This document shows, piece after piece, positions 33,151 to 48,100 of a stretch of 64,000 bases of DNA. The stretch is from Myrica gale (lineage: Eukaryota > Streptophyta > Magnoliopsida > Fagales > Myricaceae), in assembly GCA_963930655.1 (NCBI GenBank), contig OZ005600.1, positions 12,837,501-12,901,500 of the forward strand, written 5' to 3'. The translations under genes and the position numbers were made by a program. Positions within the stretch are counted from its first letter, which is position 1; each line of letters begins with the position of its first letter. The notes beneath the pieces are model-generated. The model worked only from the letters and a program-made list of their open reading frames with translations, was not told where the DNA came from and ran no database searches.

Positions 33151-36100
33151 ATGATTTGGGGTGTAATTCGGCGCAAAGTTGCTTCGGTAAAACTCTCATT
33201 TCTTTTCTATTGGTTCTTCTCTTCCATTCTTGATAGCTTAATGTTATCGCTGCCTGTGATTCTAATTTAATGGCCTTGGTTTTCTTTTTATTCATCGTAT
33301 TGGTGATTTTCATTTGATGGTTTTATTTTGTATGTGTTAATGTGTAGCCAAAGGTGTTAGAAGAATCAGTGCTGAGGATTAGGCATGTGGTGTCGGGGCC
33401 GAGATGTTACTGGACAACTCGGAAAGAGGTACTGATTATGATTACTGTTTTGATTAGTTGCTCTTGTATTTGTTGGTTGGTTGGATTTTCTTTGTAGATA
33501 CTTGGCTACCCTCCTAGAGTGTAGCTTCACAGGATAGGCTGTGTTCATCGCAGTCAAAAATAAAAATTGACCTAGTTCTGGTGTTTGAACAAACGAAAAG
33601 TTTCCTGTTGGCGTATCAAATACCTGCCACAAATTTCGTTGAATATCATGACTGTTGAAATGTGCAGGCTTTACTCATTGGGCAAGGGTTTCTCCGTGTT
33701 CAGAACACTAGTTACCGTGTCTGGTTAGGTGATCTTTTGCAAACCCTTATTGTACGAACATTTGCTTAGGACTAATTTATATGCGTCGTCTGTTTTCTAC
33801 TTTTGATTGATTTAATCCTATTCCTTTGTTATAGGAGGCCATGCCCATTCAAGTCCAAGGTCAGTGAGCTCTCATCTTTTTTCTTTTATGTCCTCCCCCC
33901 CCCCCTCTTCTTTCTCTTCTCCCACTTTTTACCCACCACCAAAATTGTTTCCTACTGGTGTTTATTTTGTTGTTTTATCTTTTCTAAATTATTTTTCCTC
34001 CTGGTTTCTTGCATATAACAACATTCTAGAAGCATGTCTTAAGTACCTGACATTGCATATATATACTCAAAAGATTGGAAAGGGATGATCAATTGGTTTT
34101 GGACCATTTGTGAAATCCTCCTTTGGGATTTTCTCACCAAATTAATCATGTAATATAACTCGAGAAACTAGGTGGTCCAGGATATCTGATTGCTACATGC
34201 CACCTTCCATTTCAATAAAACTTTGTGGATGCTTCTTGATGGCCACAAACATGCTCTCTTCTTCTAGCATTGAGCTCCTTTTCTGTTTGCTGCTTATGAC
34301 ATCCTCAAACGGAGAGCAGTCTGGGTTTTACAATCTCTGGATTATTTAACGTAAAAGAAACGTTCTGCTATTGGTGAACTTTTCTCCTCCAGTTTCTTGC
34401 TTATTTATATACCTTTTTCTTTTTGCTTGCAGGCTAGTTACTGAACTGTTTCAAACAGAGCCCTTTGTTCGTTTCAGGAATAGACCATTCTGTTCAGGCA
34501 ATGGTATAGTTTGTGTTCTTGTGAAGATGTCTTATCTTAGTTTTGTTACATTCACATGCTTTTGTATGTAGTTAATGTGTGCATACATGTTTAATACGTA
34601 TTGGAATTGCGATCTGTAATTGTTCCATCATGCATTGTAGGGGACCTTGTTGAAGCTGTCGTTCCTTTCATGGGTGAATCTATAACTGATGGGACTTTGG
34701 CAACATTCCTGAAGCGTATGTTATTCTTGCAGCTACATTCATCTTACACTGCTTCAGAAGTGTGTTGTGTATTTTTGTATGTGCTTGGATTTGTATACAT
34801 TCTGGCATACATATGGAGGAATTGAATGCCTTCTGAACCTCATGCTTACAATCCATGGTGGGCAGAACCTGGTGACAGAGTTAAAGTCGATGAGCCTATT
34901 GCTCAAATTGAAACCGATAAGGTAACTGCTCTGAGGAGTTTTTTGTTCCAGTTATATTTCCTTTAAATTTATGGATCTTGTATTTCCGAGGTATCAAGAA
35001 TAGTCGTTGCTGAAATTGTTTACAATCGATATGATTGATTTTGTTTTGCACCATGTAGGTGACAATTGATGTGGTTAGTCCTGAAGCTGGCACCATTCAA
35101 AAGGTAATCTTCCAGTAATGGGGCAATATGAATCGGTTGAATGTTCATTGTAGTACCATCTTGTCCCCTTTGAAAATGGATTGAGTTATATTGGTGTGGT
35201 GATCCTTTTCTATTTGCTCTCTTGTCAATGTATCTGGTTGTAGTTTGTAGCCAAGGAAGGTGATACTGTGGAACCAGGTACCAAGATTGCTGTCATCTCA
35301 AAATCAGGTGAAGGCGTTGCACAAGCTCCATCAGAAAAGGCTGCTGTTGAACCACCAACTCCTGAACAGAAGCAAATCCCTGACGCAGAAACTGCCCCTG
35401 TGAAGGAGAAGATTAAAGAAGTGTCTCCATCGCAACCCAAGCCAAAAGGACCACCTCCACCTCCTAAAACCACAGCATCAGAACCCCAGCTTCCTCCTAA
35501 GGACAGGGAAAGACGAGTAAGTTTTAGGATTTCTGCTTCACATAAGAAAATACATCTTCCTTAAGTTTAGTGTATGCTTCTTCAATGGCAAGGAAGTGCT
35601 AAAGGAGTATATTATATCGTCCTGTCTAGGTTCCTATGACAAGACTCAGGAAACGGGTTGCATCACGCTTGAAAGATTCCCAGAACACTTTTGCTTTGCT
35701 GAGCACGTTTAATGAGGTTGACATGTAAGTTTGAGTCCTCTTTTGCGATCACCTTTAAGTAATGAACCAGGTCCGTTCTCTTGAAGTGTTTTCTTCAACT
35801 TAAAAGTCCTTCATAGTCTGAGAGTACAGCCTTCTTGTACACAATAGGCATTGAATTCAACAACTGTCCCAATTTTAGCTAATGTAATGAGAAGCCTCAA
35901 GAAGAATTGGAGGAGAAAAGCAAATGAATTTGAGAATGATGGCTTGCAAATTTCTATTTCACGATAGTATTTTTTCCCTTTTTCGTTTGCCAATGACCAT
36001 TAAACAGAACTTTCTCTCCTGGTTGATTTGCTGTATAATGCAGGACTAACTTGATGAAGCTCCGTTCAGATTATAAAGATGCATTTCTTGAAAAGCATGG

Positions 36101-37532
36101 AGTGAAATTAGGATTCATGTCAGGGTTTGTGAAAGTATGTACAAAGTAGTATGTCATATATGTTAGTACCTTAGCCTGCTTGATGATTACAGACAATGTG
36201 CAGTTTGTGTGTTCATAATCTCATTCTAATTTGGTTCAGGCTGCTATTAGCGCACTTCAGCACCAGCCTGTTGTCAATGCTGTCATTGATGGTGATGATA
36301 TCATATACCGAGATTACATTGATATCAGTATTGCCGTTGGTACTCCTAAGGTATGGTGGAATTCAGTTGATAGTTAGGTGAACTTATTTCTTTAAAAAAT
36401 GAGGTCTTTTACTTGTCAAATTCTGAGGCGATAACTCTTTTTTTCCCCTTAGTTTGGAATAAATGAAATGATTCATCTATCTGTCATCAAATATGCTTCC
36501 ACATATTTAATTGACATAGCCTCGTTCTCAGTTTGGAAGAAGTTCAAGATACTAGCTGAAGTTGCAAGTACATTACATAAATAATTAAAAAATTTCCTTT
36601 CTTAGTAAAGAAGGATCATTGAACATTTTGGCAACTTTTTGCCGTGACCCTATGCCCTAGGATGTAATTACAGTTTGGCAGGTATTAACGTGCCCTGAAA
36701 CCCACAGGAATCTAAGTAATGTGCAGTGTCAATTGCTAAAGGATTTGAGCCATGTTTCGATCTATGATTACACTTGCCTTAAGAGCCCTTAGGCAGGCAC
36801 TGCTATTAGTCAGTGTTCAGTCTATTTTGAGCTGTTTTTCAATCGTGCAACATGAACTTTAAGTAATGAACTGCAGGTTGACATTGAATATGTTATCTAC
36901 TACGTCCAACTAACCTTGTTATATCTGTCTTATTCAAGGGCCTTGTTGTTCCAGTAATCCGCAATGCTGAGAACATGAACTTTGCTGGGATAGAGAAAGA
37001 GATCAATACTCTAGCTAAGAAGGCGAATGATGGTTCTATATCAATTGATGAGATGGCTGGAGGCACATTCACAATATCGAATGGTGGTGTCTATGGAAGT
37101 CTTTTAAGTACACCGGTCATCAACCCCCCGCAGGTACTGTTCCTTACAATTTCGTCCTGGTTAATACTCTTTTACTTAATCCTTGGGAAATGTCTCTCTT
37201 CTTCAGTAAGTGTGTTTTTAGTTAGATATGTGGTCGATAAATGGTTGATAATACCTTCTCTCTTCTAGATAATGGTTGTATTACTCTTCTTAGTATGTGT
37301 TTTCTCCCCCACCGATTCACTCCAATACTTGTTTTGGCAGTCTGCTATATTAGGCATGCACTCGATAGTGAACCGTGCAATGGTCGTTGATGGCAATATT
37401 GTTCCAAGGCCAATGATGTATATTGCATTGACTTATGATCATCGGCTGATTGATGGAAGAGAGGCTGTATTTTTCCTTCGCCGTATCAAAGAAGTTGTAG
37501 AGGACCCTCGGAGGCTTCTCCTCGATGTATGA
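33151..37532 (+). CDS. Dihydrolipoyllysine succinyltransferase, E2 of 2-oxoglutarate dehydrogenase (mitochondrial)
   Basis: Fourteen exons: 33151-33186, 33348-33428, 33668-33728, 33835-33859, 34433-34503, 34641-34715, 34866-34921, 35059-35103, 35244-35516, 35630-35724, 36044-36134, 36240-36350, 36939-37133, 37341-37532. All introns are GT-AG and the phases close, giving 468 residues (known plant E2o about 464). Residues 1 to about 90 are a basic, poorly conserved mitochondrial presequence. The lipoyl domain follows ([17 protein letters not shown]), with the lipoylated lysine in ETDK at about 135. A proline-rich hinge ([11 protein letters not shown]) leads to the catalytic domain from about 242, with active-site DHRLIDG (His439, Asp443). 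It transfers succinyl groups to CoA in the TCA cycle. Its 3' end faces the RAD16-like gene. Confidence 0.96.
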
Positions 37533-39112
37533 TTAACTCGCTACCAAATTCCTACTTTGTGGTTAAACATGCAATTCAGTATTACCCAAGTGTATCATCT
37601 CGAATTAAAATTTTGTTGAGATGACATTTTTGATAATGCCATGAAGCATCAAACGACTTTTGTGCACACAGTGGCAAGAAAGAACCTTATAGGGTTATCA
37701 TATGGTGGATTCTTGATTTTCATACGGGGTACTTTCGTTTGTTCAAACTTTATTTCGGTGTCCTTTTGACCGGGCATTAAAATTCTTATTCAGGAACATG
37801 TATAAGCATCAGAGTCTGTATAATACAAGGTCCTTCAATGAAGGATTGACAGTGGATGTGTACCAATGTGATTTCTATCTTGTTTGGACTTGTTAAATCT
37901 CCTTTTTTGGCCCTACTTTATGGAGTGGCCTTTTCATGTGCAAGACCTGGATTTCTGAAAGCCAGACTAGCACATTCTCATAATCTCCAATCGACTACCT
38001 AAGGCACCACCTGAAGCAACCAAAATAGCCTGTGTTTTTGGCCCCCCCCAGTCCCCTTGCCTCTGTGAATGTGTCTACGCGTGCGCCTGCATGTGTATGC
38101 TACTATGTGTTTGCAGTGATGAGGATCTAAAGTTGTCTAACCTACTCCCATTGTGTTTCCTGCAATGTGAACCAGCTCAGATTATATTGGCGTCATTATT
38201 TTCTCAAGTAAATTGATCCATCGAAAACACTTTTCCCCTCGGTTCGCTTCTCTCTAGAAATTTCTGCTGAGTGCATGAATTTCGGCTCCTCTCATCCCCC
38301 TTTGTCACCAATTGGATCCCTTCTTGCCAGTTTGTACATAAATCATCTGTTTTTTCTTTTCTCGTCGTTTGGTTCTTTTCGGTTTTGCAAGTGTCCGATG
38401 TTTTTTTGGATCCTGATGCCAAACATAGGTCGGCTTTAGCGTCCTAGATCTACCACATTGACCACATCTGGCAGGCATCCTTTTGGCGCAAGGTTATACC
38501 CGCTCTTAGGGGAGCTCGGTGCATCTCAGGCACGAGGAAGCCCGGTAAATTCTTTTGGTTGAGTTAGTTCATACTCGGTAAGCTCTTGAAGGAGGGTTTG
38601 CTTTGCCAACCGTCGGCGAATAATGCCGACACTGATTGCAATGGGTTCGGGTTTAGGTCATCGCACTAATTGCTTCCACTTTCCAGGCATGTAAATAAAT
38701 CTGCTTTGAGCCGGAATGGGGTTTGCGTCGATCGCAATATGAATTTTGGAGAAAAAAAGGGGGCAAAATTTCAATGTCCAGTCTGCTATAATCGATCTCT
38801 CTATTTGGAGACAATTTTCCAATCCATCTTCAGATCACAATAAAGATATCCCAACCATTTGACCAATCCACATTTCATTTTTACTACGCAACGAAAGACA
38901 CTCATTAAAAGGAACAAAACAGAGAGACTAATCCATTACTGAATGGAGCCCATCTCACCAAGAAAAAAAAAGAATGTCGCCCATCTCGTAAAGCAGAAAC
39001 ATGGACTGGGTAACAAGACTACGATCGAATGTAGGCTCTCAAAGCACCCATCCACGACTCGGGAAGCAGTTGATATTCAAAACAGGAACTCCCTTTATCT
39101 TGTGGATGATCC
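37533..39112. other. Convergent intergenic region between the E2 and RAD16-like genes
   Basis: The E2 gene (plus) and the helicase gene (minus) end towards each other 1.58 kb apart. The first few hundred bases are probably the E2 3' UTR. The rest shows no gene or named repeat. Confidence 0.6.
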
Positions 39113-42100
39113 TTAGGTGACAAATAGAAATCTCAAGTCCGCCTCGGTTAATTTCCCGAGGGCCTCTGAAGAGCCACCAATTGTCCTGCAAAATGCAAAA
39201 CGGTTATGTTGGTATCGCACCAATAGGTTAATTTTTCTGAATGGCAGAAAAATCACTCTTACCCTTCAAAAACTAGTTCCTTCTTTTCCTGCAGCTTCAG
39301 AATCCTCTCCTCAACTGTATTCTCGATAACAAATCTCAGAATTCTGTATATGTCAGACCAGTTTAGAATCCTCAAACAAAAGGTAAATATTAGAACTCGG
39401 GATATTGGAGTACTGAGCGAAAAGCAACACCTGATTGGTTTATACTGCCCGATTCGGTGGATTCTATCTTGTGCTTGCCGCTCCACAGCTGGATTCCACC
39501 AAGGGTCCATCAAGAAGACCTACACGCAGATAATAACACAAGTATACAAAATCCAATTACAAACTCAAATTCAAGCACCAACCAAAAACAAATCAAGAAG
39601 AAGAATACAACTGTACGTTTTGAAAGTATCTGGCCAGACTCAATTTCGCAAATGCAGGCAGGACATCAGTGGTTAAAGCTTTGAACAAAGAAAAAGAATT
39701 AAGCATAAAATGCCATGAGAGCAATTTTCCCAATTTATCCATCAATAAAATGAAAAATGTGTTCCCTTACACAAGACCTCCCTCAAAATCTGAAAAACCA
39801 GGGCAAGAAATGAAAAACAAATTTAATTTGGAAAGAGGTAAAAATTGCATGCTTCACTACTCAAATGGAGCCTGAAGACAATTAGAAATTAATTCAAGAC
39901 AGAAATTGCTCACATGTGATGCAACTGTAAGATTCAGAGCAACACCTCCAGCTTTCAAACTCATAAGGAAAATCCTGCAATCTGGGTCCTCAGTAAACCT
40001 CTTGATAGCAGCATCTCTGGCAGACATGGACATACTTCCAACCAATTGAACACAGTTTATGCCGGACTGCAACAAGTTCAATGCATCATTTTACTGTACT
40101 TCAGTAAAGTGAAAAAGAAAATAACATTGAAATGCAGACCTTAAATTTACCTTGTGGAGGGAATAACTTATGAGATCCAAGAATGATGTGAACTGGCTGA
40201 AAACAATTCCTTTTGCAGAACCATCCCTTTCAACCATGAACCTAATTTCTTCCCTCTGGGACCATTGAAACTCAGTCAACAGAAAGCTCAAAACTATAAG
40301 ACTTGCGGTAGATATGTACAACCAGGTCCTCAGCAAATACACGAAAGATCATCCATTTGCCATTCCCAAAAAGGATGAGATCAATTTCTGGAAGAGATTT
40401 TTTGCTAGAGAGGGGAAGATAATAATGATGATTTAGCAAACAGAACTACCAAGTGATCACAGTTTATCTGAACTCCATCAAGTTAGGCAAACCAGAAGAC
40501 ATAGAAGCAAATCTTAATTCACCTTGTCCAACTAATGACGTCAATTTTACCTTGACAACTTATATAAAAAAAAAAATGAATATTGCTACAGACGAAAATG
40601 ATTGTTGATGGGCATAGTGAAGCAAGAAACATATTATGATTCACATGGTCAAGATTTTGACGGCTCCATCTATTAATGGTTTAGCATTCCCTGCAGTTTG
40701 ATTAGGCAACCTCCTAGAAAAAAAAATCTTGCAATTCCAGGCCCGAGAAACCTGCAACTCTAGGTTTCACATTTGACCTTTCATGGACATATTTAGTTAT
40801 AACTTGCTCACATGAGACCTTAGTCACCTTCTCAGATCTGAGCACATCACTGCTGTGGCATTCAAAGTGGTTTCGGCTATTAATATAGGTGGAACGGCTT
40901 CTCAATTCAGAAAAATGATCATAAAGAAAATCAAATGCAACAACTGCCTTCCAAGATCTCTATTGGTTTCATATCATACCTATGAAAGCATAGATATTAC
41001 GAACTAGAAAAATCACAATAAGTGAAAGCTATTAGAGTCAAGATAGAATCTATAAGGAATTATCACGGTTGCAATCTGAAGAGGAAGAGAAGGGAGGCAG
41101 AAAAAGAGGAGAAAGGGGAGGGGGGGGGGGCTGTAATATGTAACAATTTGCATTGACACATACCAAAGCCTCTATTTTTGTGCTTGTCTGAAAATCATCA
41201 AGTTGTATTCGGTTTAGAATACTTGAAGATCTGAACCCCTTGATCGTAGTTTTAGAAGCTTGATCTCCATCGTCCACGTTTCTAGTCAAATCGACAGTAA
41301 GCAATTTTGAACAAGAAGGGCATGAGGCTTGACCCGAGGAAGCACAGAAATCAATTAAGCAAGCCTTGCAGAACACATGCTCACAAGCAGTGACCTGTGA
41401 CAACAAGGAAAACATTTTAGATGGAAAATCAATTAAGCAGAAGTTGTAGGACAAGTGAACAAAAGCTAAACGCAGCACATCCACAAAGCAAGTGCACTAC
41501 TTTAGGAAAGAAAGAGACCACATATGTAGACTTGGCGATCTACTACCCAATAGCATGTTGGAAGTAATATAACACAAGATCACTGAAAAGTATTTTGAAG
41601 AAATGTCTCCTAACAAGGGTACGGTATTGAGGATAAAATAGTCAAAACATATTCCAATCCCCAGAAACATTCTTAGTTTCGCTTGGATTTGACACTTCCA
41701 TGCAAAGTTGCAACAACATACTCAAAAATCACCATGCAACACTTTGTTTGATAGGTGAGTCTTGGTGCAACAAAGGTTCAATAGAGGTGTTCACACGTAC
41801 TTCCAAAGTCCCATTCCTTGGGAATATGAGTTGATCACCAAATCTGTGATCCAAAGTAATATTTCTTTTCAAGTAACCAAAGATGACATTCATAGATGAG
41901 GTGGGTTGTGAATTTAGCGTGATTTAAGCACTAAATTATTGATATTGAGCTAATCAGTATTATTGGAAAGTTTTATCATCCATCAAGAATTTGGCTGCCA
42001 GGAAGAGAGGGGGGCGGATGATGATATCATAACAAAAAAAATGCAAAAACCAAAAGAAAACTTACCACAGGATCTTCACCTGGGTGGTGACAGATGCCAC

Positions 42101-45100
42101 ATACCCGTTCACTGTAGTTGTTAGTACCAATGTTTCCACCTCTTAGTGCAGCAGTTCTAGAATATACCACGAGGTAAGGATGATCAACTGCCTGTAATTT
42201 TACACAAAGAAGATTATGGCACATGAGTCTTTTAATCTTACAATTTGAATCTTCAACAGCTGACTATAGTATGCAAACTTCTCTCCAAGAAAAATTATAA
42301 AATTATATATGGGTCAAACTCTACACTAGCTCAATCAAGCCTACTCATCTGAGGATATTGGGGAACTATCAAAATCAGGAGCTAAATTCTGTTTCTGATA
42401 TAAAACTTGAGGCCCTAAAAGACAAGGGATTAGATTTGCCAATCAATTGGGCTACACATGATTATGTTTAAAAGGGTAACAAACTGCTACTCCAGTTTCA
42501 TGGTACAATTATCATTCACCTGCCGCAAGCGTGTGAGAAGGTCAAATATGTGAGCATAGTTATTCATCAAAGTTCCCGCCTGAACATATCTGTAAAAAAT
42601 AAAGCAAAAATAACCAAGAAATAAACAGAAGAAGTAAAGACAAGTAACCTAAAAGGGTAAAATCTCAAACTTCCACAAATTGAACTTGAACCTTAAGCAT
42701 CCAGATCTCAAGAAATATCAAAGTATGTGGAATATGAAAACTGAAAGAAAAGAGATTGAAGGTGATGTACGTATTAAACTGCGCCTGACTGTCATTGTAC
42801 AATGATTCGTAATAATCTTGTTCTTTGATATCCAAGGTATCCCGCCTCAGTGAAACCTGCATAAAAATCACAAAAGGCTTAAAGACACAAGGGGTGGGAA
42901 AAAGAGAGGGGGGGGTGCGGCCAGAGAGCAATAAAACGTACAATTCTAGGAGGAAGAGCCAGATCAGCAGCCCTGCCCTTTTTCGTGCGTCTTAGCACAA
43001 TGCTCTTCAAAATTTTGTGTTTGAGAAAAATCATAGCTCTTCGTCCAGGATCACTGTTTCCAAATGCTTGGATTGGCGTAGCAACATACTTAAAAGAATC
43101 AAGGATTGAATGATATAAGTTAGGGAAGCATTTTTTCATGAAAAGCAGATCCGCATAGACAACAAGACTAGATTTTTTAACTCACCTTATTCCACCAGCA
43201 AAAATGTCTCACAGAACTATGATGACAGTTCAGACACTCTTTTGAGGAACTGCAGGCAGCCATCGGATTTGCAAAATATAAATCACCAGAGAAAGTAGCC
43301 CACACCAGGACGGGACATTATGAAAATTGGAGAGTAGAATAACACAAGGACTAGACAAAGCTAATTATAAGAAATTTAAAAGTTAATCACTACTACCAAG
43401 AGTTCCCTGTTATCGCATAGAAGTATAGATGTGATTTAACATATCCTTATTAGCACATAACAGGTAGAAAGAGGAAAGACAGCCAGAATTCCTCATTTGA
43501 GCAAAGATGAACTCTATAACACAGTCCAGTTTATTGTTCCCTGGTAACTATAACATTAAACCAATTACTACTTGGCAAAGCAGAGGAAATTTTGCAATTA
43601 ATTAGAAACATCCCAATCACACAAAGTTTGTGATACAAGTACGAGAGAGACTTTTACCATGCCTCTATAAAAAAGAGAGGCTTAATTATGGTTGGACCGT
43701 GCCAAATGAAAACATAAATATCTGATTCTCCAATTTGCATACTACAGAGAAGCTTATCAATCCAGGATCCTCAATTGAGACACAACAAATAAGATGTCAG
43801 ATTAGTAGATTAAGTCAACCATCTATACAAGACAGTCAAATGCACAAGTTATTTCCTATTTAGAGATTGCAGTCATAAACCTGATATAAACAAACCTGAA
43901 TCTCAAACATACCTATGATCAAGCATTCTGCAATCGCAATCCTTGCACAAGTAATAAGAGTATGGAACTATTCGCAGAAACCGAACCTGTGTAAATACGA
44001 TGGCAACTGTCTAAGTTCCAGTGACAATGACCCGGCTATTCATGAAATTTCTCAAGAGTGCATTAAACTCACCAAAGAATAAAGTTCTCCAACACGGTTC
44101 TGAAGGGGAGTGCCACTTAAAGCCCATTTGTATGAGGATTCTAAAGCAAGAACGGCTTTTGCGGTGTTACAATGTCTAGCTTTTATGTAATGAGCCTAGT
44201 TTTTTAACACAAAAAACAAGTGTTTAGGAAGAACACCGGTGAATCTACTTAGAAAAGCATAAACCCAGGTAGAAATTAATGTTTTAAAAGCGCATTTAAT
44301 AACTAGGGTTAAAGACCTTTTTCGTCCCTAAGTTTTACACCCTTTTTAAAAATGGTTCCCAGATTTTCAATATGATCACCAACTGTCCTTGAATTTTTTT
44401 GTTGTGTCTAAAAAAGGTCCTTCCATTAGTTTTAAATCCAGACACTTAACAGTGATACACGTCATGACCGATCAGGTTCCGACATGTGCACACTTCTCCA
44501 AACAGGTTCCGACACATGGTTGTTGTTCTAGGTCTAATGTGTAGGGCCCGTTAGGTGACTGTACTTATGGCTAACGGAAGGAAACAGAAGGACCATATTG
44601 ATAAAATTAAAAAACTCAGGGAATGTTGGTGACTAAAATAAAAATCCAAAGACTAATTTTTAAAAGGGTGAAACCTAAGGACTAAAAATGTCTTTAACCC
44701 TAATAAAAATAAAGACAAAAACACTCTACTGAGACACATGGATGCAAACAAAGTAGGAACAGGAAAACCCAAAAACAAACAAGACAAACCATTATTGGTT
44801 TTGGAAAGCAGACAATACAGGGAACAAGCACCTTCAACTTGCTTCTAAGAATGTTATTTTCCTCATAAAAATATTGATTTGACAAAAAAATGGTCAAAAA
44901 GCAACAAAATCTTCTACTGACAACCACATATGTGATCAACATTTTTTGGCTGATTACTTGTTTCACAAGAAACATAGAAGCCACATTTTCTACCATAATG
45001 GAGTTATCGAAATAATTAAACAATTTGGCAGCAAAAGGAAAACCACATCAATAAGAAACATTAACGTTCGTTAGGAATGCAAGATATTAACAGAGATGAA

Positions 45101-48100
45101 AGCCAAAAATTTCTCAACCAACAAGAAGTCTTAAGGATTTAGACATTTCACACTTCTCTAATATCCTAGCTGTTGTTAACAAAATTTCCAAAGGTAAGAT
45201 AGTAGGTTTCGTCCCCATATTCATGTCCTGAACCTACCTATCAAAAAAAATTCATGTCCTGAACCTTATGATTAGATATAATGTGAAACCTGGAAACCAA
45301 GGTTGGTAAACTCAAGCATCTATCCTTTTCCCCAAAACTACTTCTAACATGATATCATCAAATTCAAATTAACTTGGACTAGAATCTTAACATAATAATA
45401 ATCTCTTGTTAAAGTTCTCCCCGCAGTGTAAACTGTGCAGTCAAGCGCACCAAGACTTCAAGGAGTTTGAAAACATACCAAAAAGCATGGTACAAAGTAG
45501 TATTTTCTGGTTTGTAAATTCAAGAATCAAGAGAGGTACCATTTCAAGAAATTACATGTAATAGTCACATACCTTTTTGCAATTACAACTGGATTAGTAC
45601 AATGACTCAGACATACAAAACGCTACATTAACACTTTTTATCAATTGACAGGCAAATGTCTCATACAGATGTCAACTCATAGACAGTCCAACTTCACAAA
45701 TGTTTTCACCATCATCAAGAAGGTAAAAGAGAAAACCCCCCAAAAAGTGACCAATTGTAGAAACCCTCAAATTATATATGCCAACTTACCTCATCCAGGA
45801 TTACACGTTCCCACTTCACAGCATGTAAAAGCGATTTTCCTCTAGAAGAACCTTCAACACCTTCTGAATCTTCACTTCCAAATCTGATTCCGATATCCTT
45901 TTCTTTCTTTTTCTTGTATGACGCCTTCTTACAAGATCCCTTCCTTTCCTCGCCATCAAATTCATCCACCTTGTCCTCAGGAGATTCCATTTGCTGCTTT
46001 GACAATACAATTTTCTTTTTTTTCCTAGATTGTTTAGACTGAGCTGCTGTTCTAATAGCATCAGGCCCACAAAAATATTTCATATGAAGTGACAGCTTAC
46101 TGTCAATGAACGACTTGCCACAGAAAGGGCACTTCTTTCTGGGAGGCATCATATATTTTCTGTATTCAGCCTCAACAATAGAGTAAGTTGTTATTACAAA
46201 ATCAAATTCTCCAAACTGTTTAGAATTCTTCCCTCTATTTGCCCCATGGAATACAAGCACCTTGGTGCTTCTCTCTGAAGTAGATCGATCAATCTCACCC
46301 ACCCACTGGCTCACAGCAACGACAGGACAGATAACAAGGGTAGCTTTAACTCCAGGCAAGCGTTTGGATGGACCTGGTAATAATGAGGGTTCATCAGGTT
46401 CACAAGTCACCCTGCAGATCTCTCGTTTGGCAAGGACGAGTGCAATTGCTTGAATGGTCTTCCCCATCCCCATCTCATCTGCCAGAATCCCCCCTCTAGT
46501 TGCAGATTCTTCCTGTTTCAAAGCCCATGCCAACCATTCCTTTTGGTACCTGAGCAAAGACATGATCATTTCGGATGGTGCCTCAGAAGTTTCAGCTATT
46601 ATTTCATTCTGATGATCCAAATCAAAATCTTTCGTTAAATTCTCATCAATCCATCTTTCATGCTCTTCTTCCCACACATTCCACATTAACGTTGGCTTTT
46701 TACCCCCCTTTCTTGTCACCTTTCTACGTGTTTTCTTCTTGGTCAGACAAGGGAAATCAATTTCAACTGCTCCTTGATTAGTAGGTTGGTTTCTTTCTAT
46801 ACCTCCACAATGCATGGAATTCTCTTGCTGACTCGGTTCTCCATTCCCCAAAACATTCTCTTCCAAACTTTGTTCTCCATGCTCCACTGTTTTCCATCCT
46901 GCCTTCCTCCTTTTTGTTGAAGGCTGATCCACATAATCATAACCATTATCATCGCAATCATGAACCTTAATTGAACCTTCTGGACTCTGGTTCAAGTCCA
47001 AATTCAGTCTCCCCCCGTACTCTTCACCTGCATTTATCTTTAATCCTATAAGCCACTGCTAAAGAGCTAAAAGCAACTACAACATAGTCTTTTTGAAGTA
47101 AAACAGCTCTTTAAGAACTATTTCCCACAATTTTCACTTTTCTATTTCAAAACTCCTCATACCTCGACCTATATACCTATGTCATGCACATACATGTTCA
47201 AGCTAAAATTCAATAACTTTTTCCACCAAACATTTTCCCGTAAACTTTTCAAACCACTATGGAGTTGCATAGTTCGGAATTCAAAGCAAACTTCATCTGA
47301 AATTCACAAAAATATCATAACATGAAGAAAAAAAGAGGCGAACGTCACCTTCATCGCTTTTATCTGATGGCACATAAACTTCACAGTCAGAGTCTGCTTC
47401 GCTAGAGCTATCATCACTAAGTGGTGGCACTTCCACATTGATTGCTTTTACTTTACACATTAAAAGAAAATATGAGAAGAAAACAAACAGATAAGAATTC
47501 ACATTTTAGTGAGGTTCAAAGTCATGCTAAGGCAAAAATTGCAAATTCATAAAGTCCCATTGTAACAATTGAAAATCTAATAATCCAGAGTCTAATTCCT
47601 TTTCTTTCCCACTTCATGACAAGCACACAAAGCTCCTCCTCATATCAAGTATACAAATAAAGAAATAAAAAAAAAAGAGAAAAAAAGATGCTCGAGTGTC
47701 AAGGTCCATTTGTTACACATTAGTAGTATGGGAAACTAGTGTGGGGTTCTACCAATGTGTGACAAATGTGGGGTTTATATGCCTTAGGCTCTCTCCTTCA
47801 ATGAGATAACTTCTGAGGGTGTGTTCTCTCAAAACACATAACAAATGGTATCAAATCCTACATTATGCCTCCCAGTTGCAATTGTGCGACGTAGGAGTGT
47901 CGTCGGTCGGTGTTGCAGTGTTCGGCTAGGACTAGGAAGACCTAGTACAGCTAGCCAGAATGGGCGCGGAACTGCAGAGCGTGATGGAATGTTTCGGTAC
48001 ATTTGTTCCATATTAGTAGTATGGGATACGAGTGTGTTATGTGTTTTGGGCTACCTCCCCGAACTAGCTCTTGGGAATGAGTTCCTAAGGCATATAACAT

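Noticed and set aside
47711..48099. Cassandra-type TRIM with 5S rRNA-like LTRs
   Set aside because: No 5S promoter elements are visible in either block; only a generic TRIM-like layout is kept, at low confidence.
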